NCBI GenBank assembly: GCA_902785325.1
Contig: CACZXZ010000011.1
Coordinates: 1 to 53,026, forward strand
Direction of reading: 5' to 3'
Source: an uncultured Succinivibrio sp.
GTDB taxonomy: Bacteria > Pseudomonadota > Gammaproteobacteria > Enterobacterales > Succinivibrionaceae
DNA: 53,026 nucleotides
Each line of letters begins with the position of its first letter. Position 1 is the stretch's first letter. Of the stretch, positions 1 to 7,668 are shown piece after piece. Position numbers and translations under genes: made by a program. The notes under the pieces were generated by a model, which was not told the origin of the DNA, did no database searches, and worked only from the letters and a program-made list of their open reading frames with translations.

Positions 1-95
1 AACCACCTGTTCCCATTCCGAACACAGAAGTGAAATGCAGTTACGCCGATGGTAGTGCAACGTACGTTTGTGTGAGAGTAGGTTACTGCCAAGCT
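1..95 (+). rRNA. rrf: 5S ribosomal RNA, 3' part
   Basis: The sequence matches the body of bacterial 5S rRNA: the CCGAACACAGAAGTGAAA region, the CGCCGATGGTAGT segment and the GAGAGTAGG...ACTGCCA 3' end are all recognisable. The 5' end lies outside the window. The end is placed by comparison with the Escherichia coli 3' terminus and could be off by a few bases. It heads a 5S-tRNA-Thr arrangement like that of E. coli rrnD. Confidence 0.95.
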
Positions 96-106
96 TATCT
101 AATAGT

Positions 107-182
107 GCTGATATGGCTCAGTTGGTAGAGCGCACCCTTGGTAAGGGTGAGGTCCCGAGTTCGATTCTCGGTATCAGCACCA
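107..182 (+). tRNA. tRNA-Thr (GGT anticodon)
   Basis: A complete cloverleaf can be drawn. The acceptor arm is GCTGATA paired with TATCAGC, the anticodon stem is CACCC/GGGTG with loop TTGGTAA (anticodon GGT), and the T arm contains GTTCGATTC. The CCA end is encoded. It starts 12 bases after the 5S rRNA and was probably transcribed with the rRNA operon. Its 3' end is the integration site of the conjugative element, which leaves the tRNA intact but separates it from its native terminator, now at about 36160. Confidence 0.97.
167..182 (+). repeat. attL: 16-bp direct repeat within tRNA-Thr 3' end
   Basis: CTCGGTATCAGCACCA is found here as the tRNA 3' end and again at 36135-36150. The flanking bases differ on both sides of the two copies, so the identity is exactly 16 bp. 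This is the classic footprint of a tyrosine integrase that recombines at the 3' end of a tRNA gene. Confidence 0.93.
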
Positions 183-385
183 GTCGTCATTACAGTATTA
201 ACTCACTGAATTATCAGAATATTTCTTCTGATTTCAACTATTCAGATTTTTCAAATTATTTTTTCAAAAATTTTAACTTTGGCTTAAATAAGCCATTGTT
301 GCATTTCTTATCTAATGATAGAACAAAAACTGACAAAAATTACACTAAAAAAATCGATATTTTGTGTGAAAAAGAGTCCGTTATT

Positions 386-1597
386 ATGCCAATTTCTTCA
401 GTTGGTGAGTTATCTATCATCGGAATTCTTTTCAAAGAGCAACTAAGTTTAGAACTTAGTCCTACACTTAAAGTTTTCCTGTCTATTCTTACAAATCTCT
501 GTAAAAATTCTCCATCCTATATTATTGATTACTCTAATTCAGAGCTTTTTGATCGTGCACATGGTTTATTCAGCCTCGTTCAAATCAGAAGACACATAGA
601 TAGATTAGAAAAATTAGATCTTATTTCTGTAACATATGGCCAGAACAGCTCTCGCAGTATCATGCTCACATGTGTCAATGATTTTACTGGTAAGTTTCTT
701 TCTGTTTCTTCTCTATATACTGAATCAGGTGCGTCTAAGCTTAAGGCCTCAGAAATACTTGTATTCTCATATTTGTTGGATAAATCATCATTCTTTGCCA
801 AAGCTGATTTAGGTTTCTTCACCGATAATGAGGATGCAGCTCTAATATGTAAAGAACTTAGCATTTCTGATAGGACTCTCCGCAATGCTTATGCCTCTTT
901 AATTGAGCTTAAAGCTATTTCTTATTGTTCTGAAGATTCTAAAAAAGCTGTAAAGGCTGTAAACATTAGTGATGATATTAGCATTCAATATTCTGAGAAG
1001 TTCAACATTACAAGCTCTGATCATTGCAGAAAAATAGTGCTTAAACGCTGCAAATCCTGCTCTTCTGATACTGACCTTTCAAGCATGACTAATGACTCTT
1101 TAAAATCACTGTTATTAAGCTTAAACACAAAGAAAACTGTTGGAAAAAAATGTCGTTTCCCACAGGGCACTTCTGGAAAAAAAGGATCTCAAAAAACAGA
1201 ATCTTTGGAAAAAAATGATCTCTCTATTAATAAGGAATTAAACGAATATATTAATAACGATAATATAAACGCACAGCAGATAGCTGTGGGAAATACATAT
1301 TTAGATGTAAAAAATGACCCTATTGGCATTAGGATCATCCCTCCATCACTGACAGGTTCATCTGATTGGTACATTCAGGCTAAATCAGGATCTCATGCTC
1401 ATCTAGATTTAAAAATCGATCCTTTAACATTCATCAGATTAAAGAAGATCAACGGAATAAACCTGAGTTCTTCAACTCTCTCTCATACTTACGTTTCATC
1501 GTTACTGAGTAAAAAACGAGTTCTTCTGCAGATTGAAGATCTTTGTGGCCCTCTTCAGAACGTTGTAAGAAATTTTGATATTTCAAGATCAGTTTAA
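386..1597 (+). CDS. Putative replication or regulatory protein with two winged-helix-like segments
   Basis: This is a 403-aa protein. The open frame runs back into the tRNA and 5S genes, so the start was chosen at the ATG at 386, preceded by AAGAG. Residues about 28-85 (ending in RRHIDRLEKLDLISV) and about 120-190 (SISDRTLRNAYASLIELKAIS) both look like winged-helix folds, an arrangement common in plasmid replication initiators. The C-terminal half is low in recognisable features. It is the first gene of a run with ParA and ParB. I do not recognise a specific family; a replication initiator or transcription regulator are both possible. Confidence 0.6.
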   Translation: MPISSVGELSIIGILFKEQLSLELSPTLKVFLSILTNLCKNSPSYIIDYSNSELFDRAHGLFSLVQIRRHIDRLEKLDLISVTYGQNSSRSIMLTCVNDFTGKFLSVSSLYTESGASKLKASEILVFSYLLDKSSFFAKADLGFFTDNEDAALICKELSISDRTLRNAYASLIELKAISYCSEDSKKAVKAVNISDDISIQYSEKFNITSSDHCRKIVLKRCKSCSSDTDLSSMTNDSLKSLLLSLNTKKTVGKKCRFPQGTSGKKGSQKTESLEKNDLSINKELNEYINNDNINAQQIAVGNTYLDVKNDPIGIRIIPPSLTGSSDWYIQAKSGSHAHLDLKIDPLTFIRLKKINGINLSSSTLSHTYVSSLLSKKRVLLQIEDLCGPLQNVVRNFDISRSV

Positions 1598-1611
1598 TTT
1601 AAGGAGCAGTT

Positions 1612-1848
1612 ATGGATATTTTTGACAGAATCATTGCAGCAACATCAATGAATGAGGAGCAGAGAAAGCTAAAAGCAATTCCTTTACTGCAGGAGCTTGT
1701 AACTCTTACTACAGGTGAAGAGTGTTTTCTGAAATTAAACAAAAAAAACGAGCTACTTACAATCCAGTGTGGCCAGGCATTCAAGCAGATCTCTGTAAAA
1801 GGGGACAGTGCATCAGCACTTGTAAGAGACGTTTTTGACAATATTTAA
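1612..1848 (+). CDS. Small hypothetical protein of the partition operon (78 aa)
   Basis: The gene starts 14 bases after the preceding stop with the Shine-Dalgarno AAGGAG, and its stop is followed 17 bases later by parA. The product is 78 aa, mildly acidic, predicted mixed helix and strand, with no motif I recognise. Its tight placement between a putative initiator and parA argues for a real gene in the same transcript. Confidence 0.7.
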   Translation: MDIFDRIIAATSMNEEQRKLKAIPLLQELVTLTTGEECFLKLNKKNELLTIQCGQAFKQISVKGDSASALVRDVFDNI

Positions 1849-1865
1849 AATCTAAGGAGTGATAA

Positions 1866-2972
1866 ATGAAAATCTTAACAGTAGCAAATGAGAAGGGCGG
1901 TGTTGGTAAAACTCTTCTTTCTGTACAGTTTGCCTTCTATTGCGCTTTCAAGTTTGGGCTAAAAGTAGCTGTCATTGATTTAGATCAGCAGGCTAATGCT
2001 AGTAATTCCATTAGATCAAATCAGAACTGCGTTGTTTCTGATACGGCTTCTTCTTGTTTTATGTTGGAGCCTGCTGATCTTCTTGCAGAGAATCTTCAGA
2101 AAATTGAAGAAGCTGTAAAGCAGTCAAATATCGTCTGTTTCCCTGCAGACGATGCATTATCTGAAATAGAAAAGAAAGGCGATGAGTTTCATGCTCTTGT
2201 TACCTACAATTTCAGCAAGAACATTGACCTATTAAGTCCATATTTTGATTTGGTGATTATTGACACCAATCCAAATCCTGATGTCCGTTCTAATCTTGGA
2301 ATTGCAGTTGCAACTCATCTTGTTTCACCTCTCATTCTCAATAAAGAGCCAATAGACGGAATTGCAAGACTTCTCAACAGGATCTCTGTATTAGCTCAGA
2401 ATAACCCTGACATGGTTCTTGGAAAAGGCTTCTTGGGAATGTTGCCAAACATGCTCTCATCAACTAATTTTCAGTGTCAGAACGCAAAAGAACTGTTCGA
2501 TTCAGCAGATGAGTTGATTATCAAATGGCAGCAGCTGGATATAGAACTTGATACATCAAAACTTTCTTTTGACAAAGATAAAGCATCAGTTGCTTTGGAT
2601 GAAGATGGTAATGCAAAAGTTAAGGTATTAAACAGATATGCTTGCATTAAGCTGCACTCTGGAATTGCTGAGGCACAGGCTAAGGGGCTTCCAATCTGGG
2701 AAATGCCAAATCAGAACGCTGCATGGAGTGAGATGAAACGCTGCTTCTTTACCATGCTCTGCCAAATTAATCCTGAAAAAGATGATTTATCTACTCAGGA
2801 GCAGAAAGAAGTCTTTGAAAAGGCTTCAAAACTTTACGGCAAATCAGCTAAAGCAATCGTTAAAAACTTCTGGATGACTGATGTTGCAGCTTCTCTTCCT
2901 GGCATGAATTTAAGCGAAATTCAGAGACTAAGAGAAATGAGAAGCTCTGCACCGATTTCTACTGTTCTTTAA
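1866..2972 (+). CDS. parA: ParA-family partition ATPase
   Basis: The 368-aa product begins with MKILTVANEKGGVGKTLLS, a deviant Walker A box (KGGVGKT), followed by the VIDLDQQANAS segment and a later DLVIIDTNPNP switch region, all typical of ParA/Soj/MinD ATPases. A clear AAGGAG lies before the ATG. ParA uses ATP-driven binding to DNA to move the ParB-parS complex and so stabilises low-copy replicons. At 368 aa it is longer than chromosomal Soj and lacks an obvious N-terminal HTH. It is followed by an unknown gene and then parB. Confidence 0.9.
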   Translation: MKILTVANEKGGVGKTLLSVQFAFYCAFKFGLKVAVIDLDQQANASNSIRSNQNCVVSDTASSCFMLEPADLLAENLQKIEEAVKQSNIVCFPADDALSEIEKKGDEFHALVTYNFSKNIDLLSPYFDLVIIDTNPNPDVRSNLGIAVATHLVSPLILNKEPIDGIARLLNRISVLAQNNPDMVLGKGFLGMLPNMLSSTNFQCQNAKELFDSADELIIKWQQLDIELDTSKLSFDKDKASVALDEDGNAKVKVLNRYACIKLHSGIAEAQAKGLPIWEMPNQNAAWSEMKRCFFTMLCQINPEKDDLSTQEQKEVFEKASKLYGKSAKAIVKNFWMTDVAASLPGMNLSEIQRLREMRSSAPISTVL

Positions 2973-2982
2973 GGAAAAAAAT

Positions 2983-3939
2983 ATGACTTCAACAAAATCA
3001 AAAAAGAAAATTACAAATTCTGTTCCTGAAATAAAAACAGAAACTGCATCTGTAGAGCAGGAAATTAAGGATTCGCAGATAAGTGATGAGATTGTTCAAA
3101 AGCCAAAACTTGAGAAGTTAAAACTTAATTTTGTAGGCATGATATATCTGACATGCTTGCGACTTCGCTCATTAACTCCTCTTGAAAAGATTGTTCTGTC
3201 ATACATAACAGGCCTGATTTTAGATGAAAAAATAGAAGAGCGTACTAACCGCTTTAAAGGATTCAATGAAGCTCATTTTAGGTTTTATTCTGAAAAGTAT
3301 AAAAATCATTTACTTGATAAAATCAAGATCCCTTTATTCAAGAAGGTGACAGAGTCCCTTCAATGTAAAAATGAGCTTACACTAAGTTTTGACTTTCTCG
3401 GAAGAGCTGATGTTACGCTTTTTAAACGTCACACAACAGGATGCTGCATCCCTATTTTTGAAATTGATCCTGAAAATAGATTAAGTACAAATCAACCTAC
3501 ACTTGTACTTGAAGATAACATTGAAGCTGAAAATGGTTTTAACAAGGACTACGATTATAACTACACTGCCTGGCTGTTTTTCTCTGGCCTAATCAAATGT
3601 GCAAATCAGAGTCTTGTAGAGTGCGAAGGTTTTTATGTAAATAGAGTACAGATCATTAAATTAGCCTCACTTCTGCAGCTGCCTGATGCTGTAGTAAATA
3701 ATGTAATGAACTACCTTTTTAAGATACATGCTGTTTTCACAAAGACATCACTAGAAGATCCTGAAAAAGAGTTCTCACTATATGACATTGTAAAAACTGA
3801 AACAGCTCCTTTTAAGTACTTATATATCAATGAATCTCTTGTTAGCAACTATATGAATCTTTTTCCAAATTACGAAATTCTGCATTATTCGTACGCAGTT
3901 TCAAGATCATCTTCTGCTTTTACAGGTAAATATAGATAG
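2983..3939 (+). CDS. Hypothetical protein between parA and parB (318 aa)
   Basis: The gene starts 10 bases after parA with AAGGA upstream and ends 20 bases before parB, so it belongs to the same operon. The first ~45 residues are rich in Lys, Glu and Ser and look disordered. The rest is globular. The segment around residues 215-255 (NRVQIIKLASLLQLPDAVVNNVMNYLF, shown here in part) could be a helix-turn-helix. I do not recognise a family. A DNA-binding or replication role would fit the position but is inference. Confidence 0.65.
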   Translation: MTSTKSKKKITNSVPEIKTETASVEQEIKDSQISDEIVQKPKLEKLKLNFVGMIYLTCLRLRSLTPLEKIVLSYITGLILDEKIEERTNRFKGFNEAHFRFYSEKYKNHLLDKIKIPLFKKVTESLQCKNELTLSFDFLGRADVTLFKRHTTGCCIPIFEIDPENRLSTNQPTLVLEDNIEAENGFNKDYDYNYTAWLFFSGLIKCANQSLVECEGFYVNRVQIIKLASLLQLPDAVVNNVMNYLFKIHAVFTKTSLEDPEKEFSLYDIVKTETAPFKYLYINESLVSNYMNLFPNYEILHYSYAVSRSSSAFTGKYR

Positions 3940-3959
3940 AAACATTAAGGAGAGAAAAA

Positions 3960-5159
3960 ATGGGAATGACTCCAGAATTTTTAGCAAATTTAAAGAAGGC
4001 TACTGAGAACTTTAAAGGCAAAGGTGATTATGCCAAGTTAATTTCTAAAGCAGGAGAATTTTATGATTTTGACATAGACATCGTATCTCCAGATCCTAAT
4101 CAGCCTCGAAAGAACTTTGATGAAGCAGCTCTTCAGGAATTAGCTGATGATCTTAAAAAGAATGGTCTTATTCAGCCTATTGTGGTACGTGAAGATCCTG
4201 ACAACGTAGGAAAATTCATTGTAGTTGCTGGTGAACGAAGATTAAAAGCAGCAAAGTTAGCAGGATTTAAGAAGATCCGTTCAATACTATCAACCTATGA
4301 CAATTCACAGTTAGGTTATGTTCAGATTGCAGAAAACGCTAAAAGAGACAATCTGAAATTTTATGAAATGGCTGAGTTTATTGTCTCAAGATCAGATGCT
4401 GGCGAGAAACAAGCTGATATTGCTGAAAAGTTAGGCTTGTCAAAGACCAAATTAAGTGAATTTATGATTTGGAAAGATGCCCCTGAGTTGTTAAAGGATG
4501 CTAAAGAGAAGTTTAATGCAATTAGAGCTTTTTATGATGCAGTCAAGTTATATGAAGAACATCCTGATGAAATTAGCGACTTTATAGAAAAAAATGAAAA
4601 TATCAGCAAATCTGATATTTCTAATTTTAGAAAAAAACTAACTGAGCAAAATACAGCTGTAGAAAGCTCAGATTCTGAAGCTCAAAATGTTGCTCAATTA
4701 TTTGAAATTTCTTCTGATGATAAAGATTCAACATCATTAGAAAATGACAGCACTGAAGACTCATTTGAAGAGCCTGCTAATGCTAGTGATTATGAGTCTG
4801 ATGATACTGAAGAAGAAAGTTCTGAAGCTACTACAGATGATTTTTCTTCAGACGACTCTGCAGAATCTGCTGAGATTTCAAATTCAGCTCCTACCTTCCA
4901 AGATGAAGCTTTCTCTGGAGTTGATACTTCAATAAATGAAAGTGAATCTGAATCATTAGCTGATACAGACTTTGACTCTGAAACAAAATCTAAAAAGCTG
5001 AAACATCCAGTATTTGTTGGAACTGTAGACGGTCGTGAGGCTGAAATAGTCATGGAAATGCCAACTACTGACGGCATGGTAAAGGTCAAATATGAAGACG
5101 GCTCTTTAGATGAGGTGTTGTGTGAGAACTTCATTTTAAACCGTATTTACGAATCCTAA
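3960..5159 (+). CDS. parB: ParB-family partition protein with long acidic linker
   Basis: The 399-aa product has the ParB/Srx-type N-terminal domain: SPDPNQPRKNFD, LKKNGLIQPIVVRE and VVAGERRLKAAKLAG (box II region) at about residues 40-105. A helix-turn-helix region follows (QADIAEKLGLSKTKLSEFM). From about residue 230 to 345 there is a low-complexity tract very rich in Ser, Asp and Glu. The last ~50 residues form a small beta-rich domain (HPVFVGTVDGREAEIVM). The start has the strong Shine-Dalgarno AAGGAGAG. The gene ends immediately before a terminator. Confidence 0.9.
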   Translation: MGMTPEFLANLKKATENFKGKGDYAKLISKAGEFYDFDIDIVSPDPNQPRKNFDEAALQELADDLKKNGLIQPIVVREDPDNVGKFIVVAGERRLKAAKLAGFKKIRSILSTYDNSQLGYVQIAENAKRDNLKFYEMAEFIVSRSDAGEKQADIAEKLGLSKTKLSEFMIWKDAPELLKDAKEKFNAIRAFYDAVKLYEEHPDEISDFIEKNENISKSDISNFRKKLTEQNTAVESSDSEAQNVAQLFEISSDDKDSTSLENDSTEDSFEEPANASDYESDDTEEESSEATTDDFSSDDSAESAEISNSAPTFQDEAFSGVDTSINESESESLADTDFDSETKSKKLKHPVFVGTVDGREAEIVMEMPTTDGMVKVKYEDGSLDEVLCENFILNRIYES

Positions 5160-5183
5160 AAAAGTTCGCCCGGGCGAACTTTT
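5160..5183 (+). terminator. Terminator after the par operon (perfect palindrome)
   Basis: A perfect 24-bp palindrome, AAAAGTTCGCCC followed by its complement GGGCGAACTTTT, starts at the last base of the parB stop region. The GC-rich stem with A-run and T-run flanks can act in both directions. It closes the 386-5159 operon and separates it from the oriT/mobilisation region. Confidence 0.85.
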
Positions 5184-5190
5184 AGAGGGG

Positions 5191-5374
5191 AATTTTGTTG
5201 TTTTTTGATGAGGGCAGGATAGGCAAAATGGATCAAAATGCAGTGCATTTTGATTTTGCCACCTGCCCTTCTGGGAGACTCCCTGAGAGCGACAAAATTA
5301 AAATTTTGCGAAACACCTGAACAATGTCAGGTCGCACTTATTAAGTGCGGTTTAAATGAGAAAACAACAAAATT
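5191..5374. other. oriT: Candidate origin of transfer (oriT), rich in inverted repeats
   Basis: This non-coding stretch just upstream of the MobC-like and relaxase genes is framed by a perfect 14-bp inverted repeat: AATTTTGTTGTTTT at 5191-5204 and AAAACAACAAAATT at 5361-5374. Inside are a 57-nt imperfect palindrome at 5212-5268 (GGGCAGG/CCTGCCC arms, central ATCAAAATGCA/TGCATTTTGAT), a CAAAATT/AATTTTG pair (5293-5308), an ACCTGA/TCAGGT hairpin (5315-5332) and a CGCACTT/AAGTGCG hairpin (5333-5349). The TAAGTGCG at 5342-5349 resembles the core next to the nick site of RSF1010/pSC101-type oriTs. The oriT call is inference from position and structure. Confidence 0.7.
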
Positions 5375-5377
5375 GCT

Positions 5378-5977
5378 ATGACTGAACAGAAGAAAAGAAA
5401 GCAGTTAACAGTAAATCTTGGAGAGCATCATGATGCTTTCATAAAGCTTGCAGAATCTTATAAAGTGAAACCAGCAACACTTGCATCAATGATAATCAAG
5501 CAGACTGTCAGTGAAGAAATCCAAAGTGGTAATAAAAAACTTGCAGAGCTTATTTTTCCTAACAAATCTAAAAAGGTTCATCAGCATTTGAGACTAAGAG
5601 AAGATGAACTCAAAGTTTTAGATGAATATGCATCTATCATGGGACAGACACGCCATCAGGCTCTTATAGGTCTTGTAAGAGCAATGACAGTCAATGAGCC
5701 ACAATTCACTATTGGTGAACTGGAATCTCTTGAAAGTTCTAATTATGAGCTTCACAAAATAGGTGTGAACCTTAATCAGATAGCACATAAAATCAATTCA
5801 ATGGAGCTTGATGAGTTCAAAAAGAATCAGTCTAGTGTTGTCATAAGTTTGATTAACATTCTTATAGACAGTGCAGACGAATGCAAGAAGAACATTGATA
5901 AACATATAGATGCGGTTTGGAAACTTATCAATTCTTCAAGATACAGAACAGAGTTAAAGCAGAAACTGAGGCATTAA
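5378..5977 (+). CDS. mobC: MobC-like relaxosome protein
   Basis: The 199-aa protein has the C-terminal signature of MobC/MbeC-type relaxosome accessory proteins: SNYELHKIGVNLNQIAHKIN at about residues 122-141, followed by helices. Residues 1-100 contain two ribbon-helix-helix-like segments (KKRKQLTVNLGEHHDAFIKL and KVHQHLRLREDELKVLDEYA). Such proteins bind oriT and help the relaxase nick. The ATG lies four bases after the right arm of a 14-bp inverted repeat and has no clear Shine-Dalgarno, which would fit autoregulation. The relaxase gene follows after 3 bases. Confidence 0.85.
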   Translation: MTEQKKRKQLTVNLGEHHDAFIKLAESYKVKPATLASMIIKQTVSEEIQSGNKKLAELIFPNKSKKVHQHLRLREDELKVLDEYASIMGQTRHQALIGLVRAMTVNEPQFTIGELESLESSNYELHKIGVNLNQIAHKINSMELDEFKKNQSSVVISLINILIDSADECKKNIDKHIDAVWKLINSSRYRTELKQKLRH

Positions 5978-5980
5978 CAG

Positions 5981-7198
5981 ATGTCATTATCAACAAGATC
6001 AAACCTAAAAACCGAAGATATTCTTAAATGGCATAAAGGACGTGGAAGTTCTAAAAATAGCCATAAAGAGCAAAGAAGTGGTAGTGGCTATAATAGATCA
6101 TCTGCAGGCTTTAAACTCTTTCCTACAGCATCCTATGGCTCAAATAGAGCATCATCTGAATTAAGTCCAAGTGATAAAGCATCAGGCATTGTTAATAATC
6201 TTCCAGAATCAATGGTTAAGATTGATAAGGCTAGCAAGGGAATTAAATGTCAGAAACATATGATTGCTGCTGCAGATTACATCTCAAGACATGGAATGAT
6301 TGATCTTGAAGATGAAAATGGAGAGTTTTTGACTCATGACGAACTTGAATCCAGGATTGAGGATTGGTGTAAATCTCAGAATACACCTTATGAGGAGGAC
6401 GGAAAGAAAAGGGCTGCAGATGCAAGAAGATTAGTCATTTCTTGTCCTAAAGGAACAGATCCTGAGGCTGTTAAAAAAGCAGTTAGAGAGCTTGCAAAAG
6501 AGTGTTTTGCAAATGAAGATTATAGGTATCTGTTTGCAATTCATAATAGATCTAAAGAAATGCCTAACGAGCCTGATCATCCTCATGTTCATCTTCTTAT
6601 AAAAGCTATAAATTCAAGGGGAAAAAGATTAAATTTAAGAAAAGAAGATTTGAGATACCTAAGAGAACGTTTTGCCGTTATAGCCAAAAAATACGGAATT
6701 GATATGAATGCTACTACCAGGGCTCAAAGGGGGCATACTCAAAAATCTAAAACTCAGGAGCGTATTCATCAGGAAGACAGAGAGTGGAGCAAACATCTTT
6801 CTCCATCCCATCCTTATGATTTATCAAGAATGAATCAGATAGATGATGCCTTGAATACTGGTAAAGATATTCCTGAGAGTGTAGCTAAACAAAAAGCCGT
6901 AAAGACAAGAGAGAATATCATTAAGAATGCTAATGAATATATCAAAGAGCTAATAGCATCAGGCAATACGGAAAATCTCAAGTTAGCTGCTGATTTAGAA
7001 CGATACATTAGCAACATGTCTCCAGTAAAAACATCCCAAGAAGAGCTACTCAGAAAGATTAGAGAATTTAATCAAATTCAGAAAGAAAAAGGATATGACA
7101 TCAAAGAAAAAATTAGGCAGCGAAAATCGCATCAATCAAAGCAGTCACGGGCACAGAAGTGGGCAATTCATAGAAAAAAGCAGAATCAAGAACGCTAA
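5981..7198 (+). CDS. Relaxase (MobA/VirD2-like, MOBP-type)
   Basis: The 405-aa product has a histidine triad DHPHVHLLIKA (H200, H202, H204), the metal site of rolling-circle relaxases, and a likely catalytic tyrosine in AADYISRHG (Y100) set in the block that precedes DLEDENGEFL, as in VirD2-like relaxases. It cuts oriT, stays bound to the strand and pilots it through the secretion channel. The C-terminal ~120 residues are helical and very basic. The protein ends in NQER, matching the Glu-Arg end of four other element proteins. It is co-transcribed with mobC. Confidence 0.9.
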   Translation: MSLSTRSNLKTEDILKWHKGRGSSKNSHKEQRSGSGYNRSSAGFKLFPTASYGSNRASSELSPSDKASGIVNNLPESMVKIDKASKGIKCQKHMIAAADYISRHGMIDLEDENGEFLTHDELESRIEDWCKSQNTPYEEDGKKRAADARRLVISCPKGTDPEAVKKAVRELAKECFANEDYRYLFAIHNRSKEMPNEPDHPHVHLLIKAINSRGKRLNLRKEDLRYLRERFAVIAKKYGIDMNATTRAQRGHTQKSKTQERIHQEDREWSKHLSPSHPYDLSRMNQIDDALNTGKDIPESVAKQKAVKTRENIIKNANEYIKELIASGNTENLKLAADLERYISNMSPVKTSQEELLRKIREFNQIQKEKGYDIKEKIRQRKSHQSKQSRAQKWAIHRKKQNQER

Positions 7199-7210
7199 GG
7201 AGTATATAAA

Positions 7211-7369
7211 ATGAAATTTTCTGATTCATCTATTCTTTATCATACCATACCCAAGGCGTTAGCAATTTTTGAGATCTTTTGTGTGGCAATTGAGTTGTCG
7301 TTATGTTTTTTTGGTGTAAAAATGTTCTATATTTTACTCATAACGGAAGCAAAAGAAAGGAGCCTATAA
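7211..7369 (+). CDS. Small hydrophobic protein (52 aa) between relaxase and fic module
   Basis: An ORF of 52 codons starts at an ATG 8 bases after a strong AAGGAG that overlaps the end of the relaxase. Its TAA (7367-7369) abuts the ATG of the next gene. Residues about 16-44 (KALAIFEIFCVAIELSLCFF and on) form one long hydrophobic segment, so a single-pass inner-membrane peptide is likely. The tight junctions on both sides suggest a translated, operon-coupled gene. No known family is evident. Confidence 0.6.
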   Translation: MKFSDSSILYHTIPKALAIFEIFCVAIELSLCFFGVKMFYILLITEAKERSL

Positions 7370-7663
7370 ATGAATGAAAATATTGAAAAAAGAAGAGCAT
7401 TAAGACAAAGAGAAAAAGATCTTGAGTCTTTTAAAATTCTATTTGAGGTGGATTTAAAAGGCAACGTAGAGCCAGAAGCGTGGGATTTGTACCATCAATG
7501 CTTAAATCTTGAAATTTCAATGGATGAGTTCTGTGAGCGTTTTTCTGCGTTAACAATTAAACAAGCCAAAACTTCTGAGAATAATGCTTCTCATTATCAA
7601 GATGAAGTTGAATTACATTTGACTCATGAACAGGCAAAAGACTTATTTAGAGGTAAAAAGTAA
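7370..7663 (+). CDS. VbhA-like putative antitoxin of the Fic protein
   Basis: This 97-aa protein precedes the Fic gene by 5 bases, the position of VbhA relative to VbhT in Bartonella. Its N-terminal two thirds resemble the VbhA fold: a basic helix (EKRRALRQREKDLESF), a GNVEPEAW loop like the GLEPDP loop of VbhA, and a final helix (SMDEFCERF). VbhA-type proteins block AMP transfer by pushing a Glu of an (S/T)xxxE(G/N) motif into the Fic site. If K30-G31 aligns with that Glu-Gly, the glutamate is replaced here. Family assignment is inference from length, order and weak similarity. Confidence 0.65.
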   Translation: MNENIEKRRALRQREKDLESFKILFEVDLKGNVEPEAWDLYHQCLNLEISMDEFCERFSALTIKQAKTSENNASHYQDEVELHLTHEQAKDLFRGKK

Positions 7664-7668
7664 AAAAA

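Noticed and set aside
68-385. N-terminal extension of the first element gene running through 5S rRNA and tRNA-Thr
   Set aside because: Coding through rRNA and tRNA genes is not credible; the ATG at 386 with AAGAG upstream is a better start.
4744-5134. Plus- and minus-strand ORFs inside the end of parB
   Set aside because: They arise from the low-complexity Ser/Asp/Glu coding stretch in other frames.
5342-5349. TAAGTGCG as a proven nick site
   Set aside because: It resembles the RSF1010/pSC101 core but sits inside a hairpin, lacks the following CCCT and the relaxase looks MOBP-type, so I keep it only as a hint.
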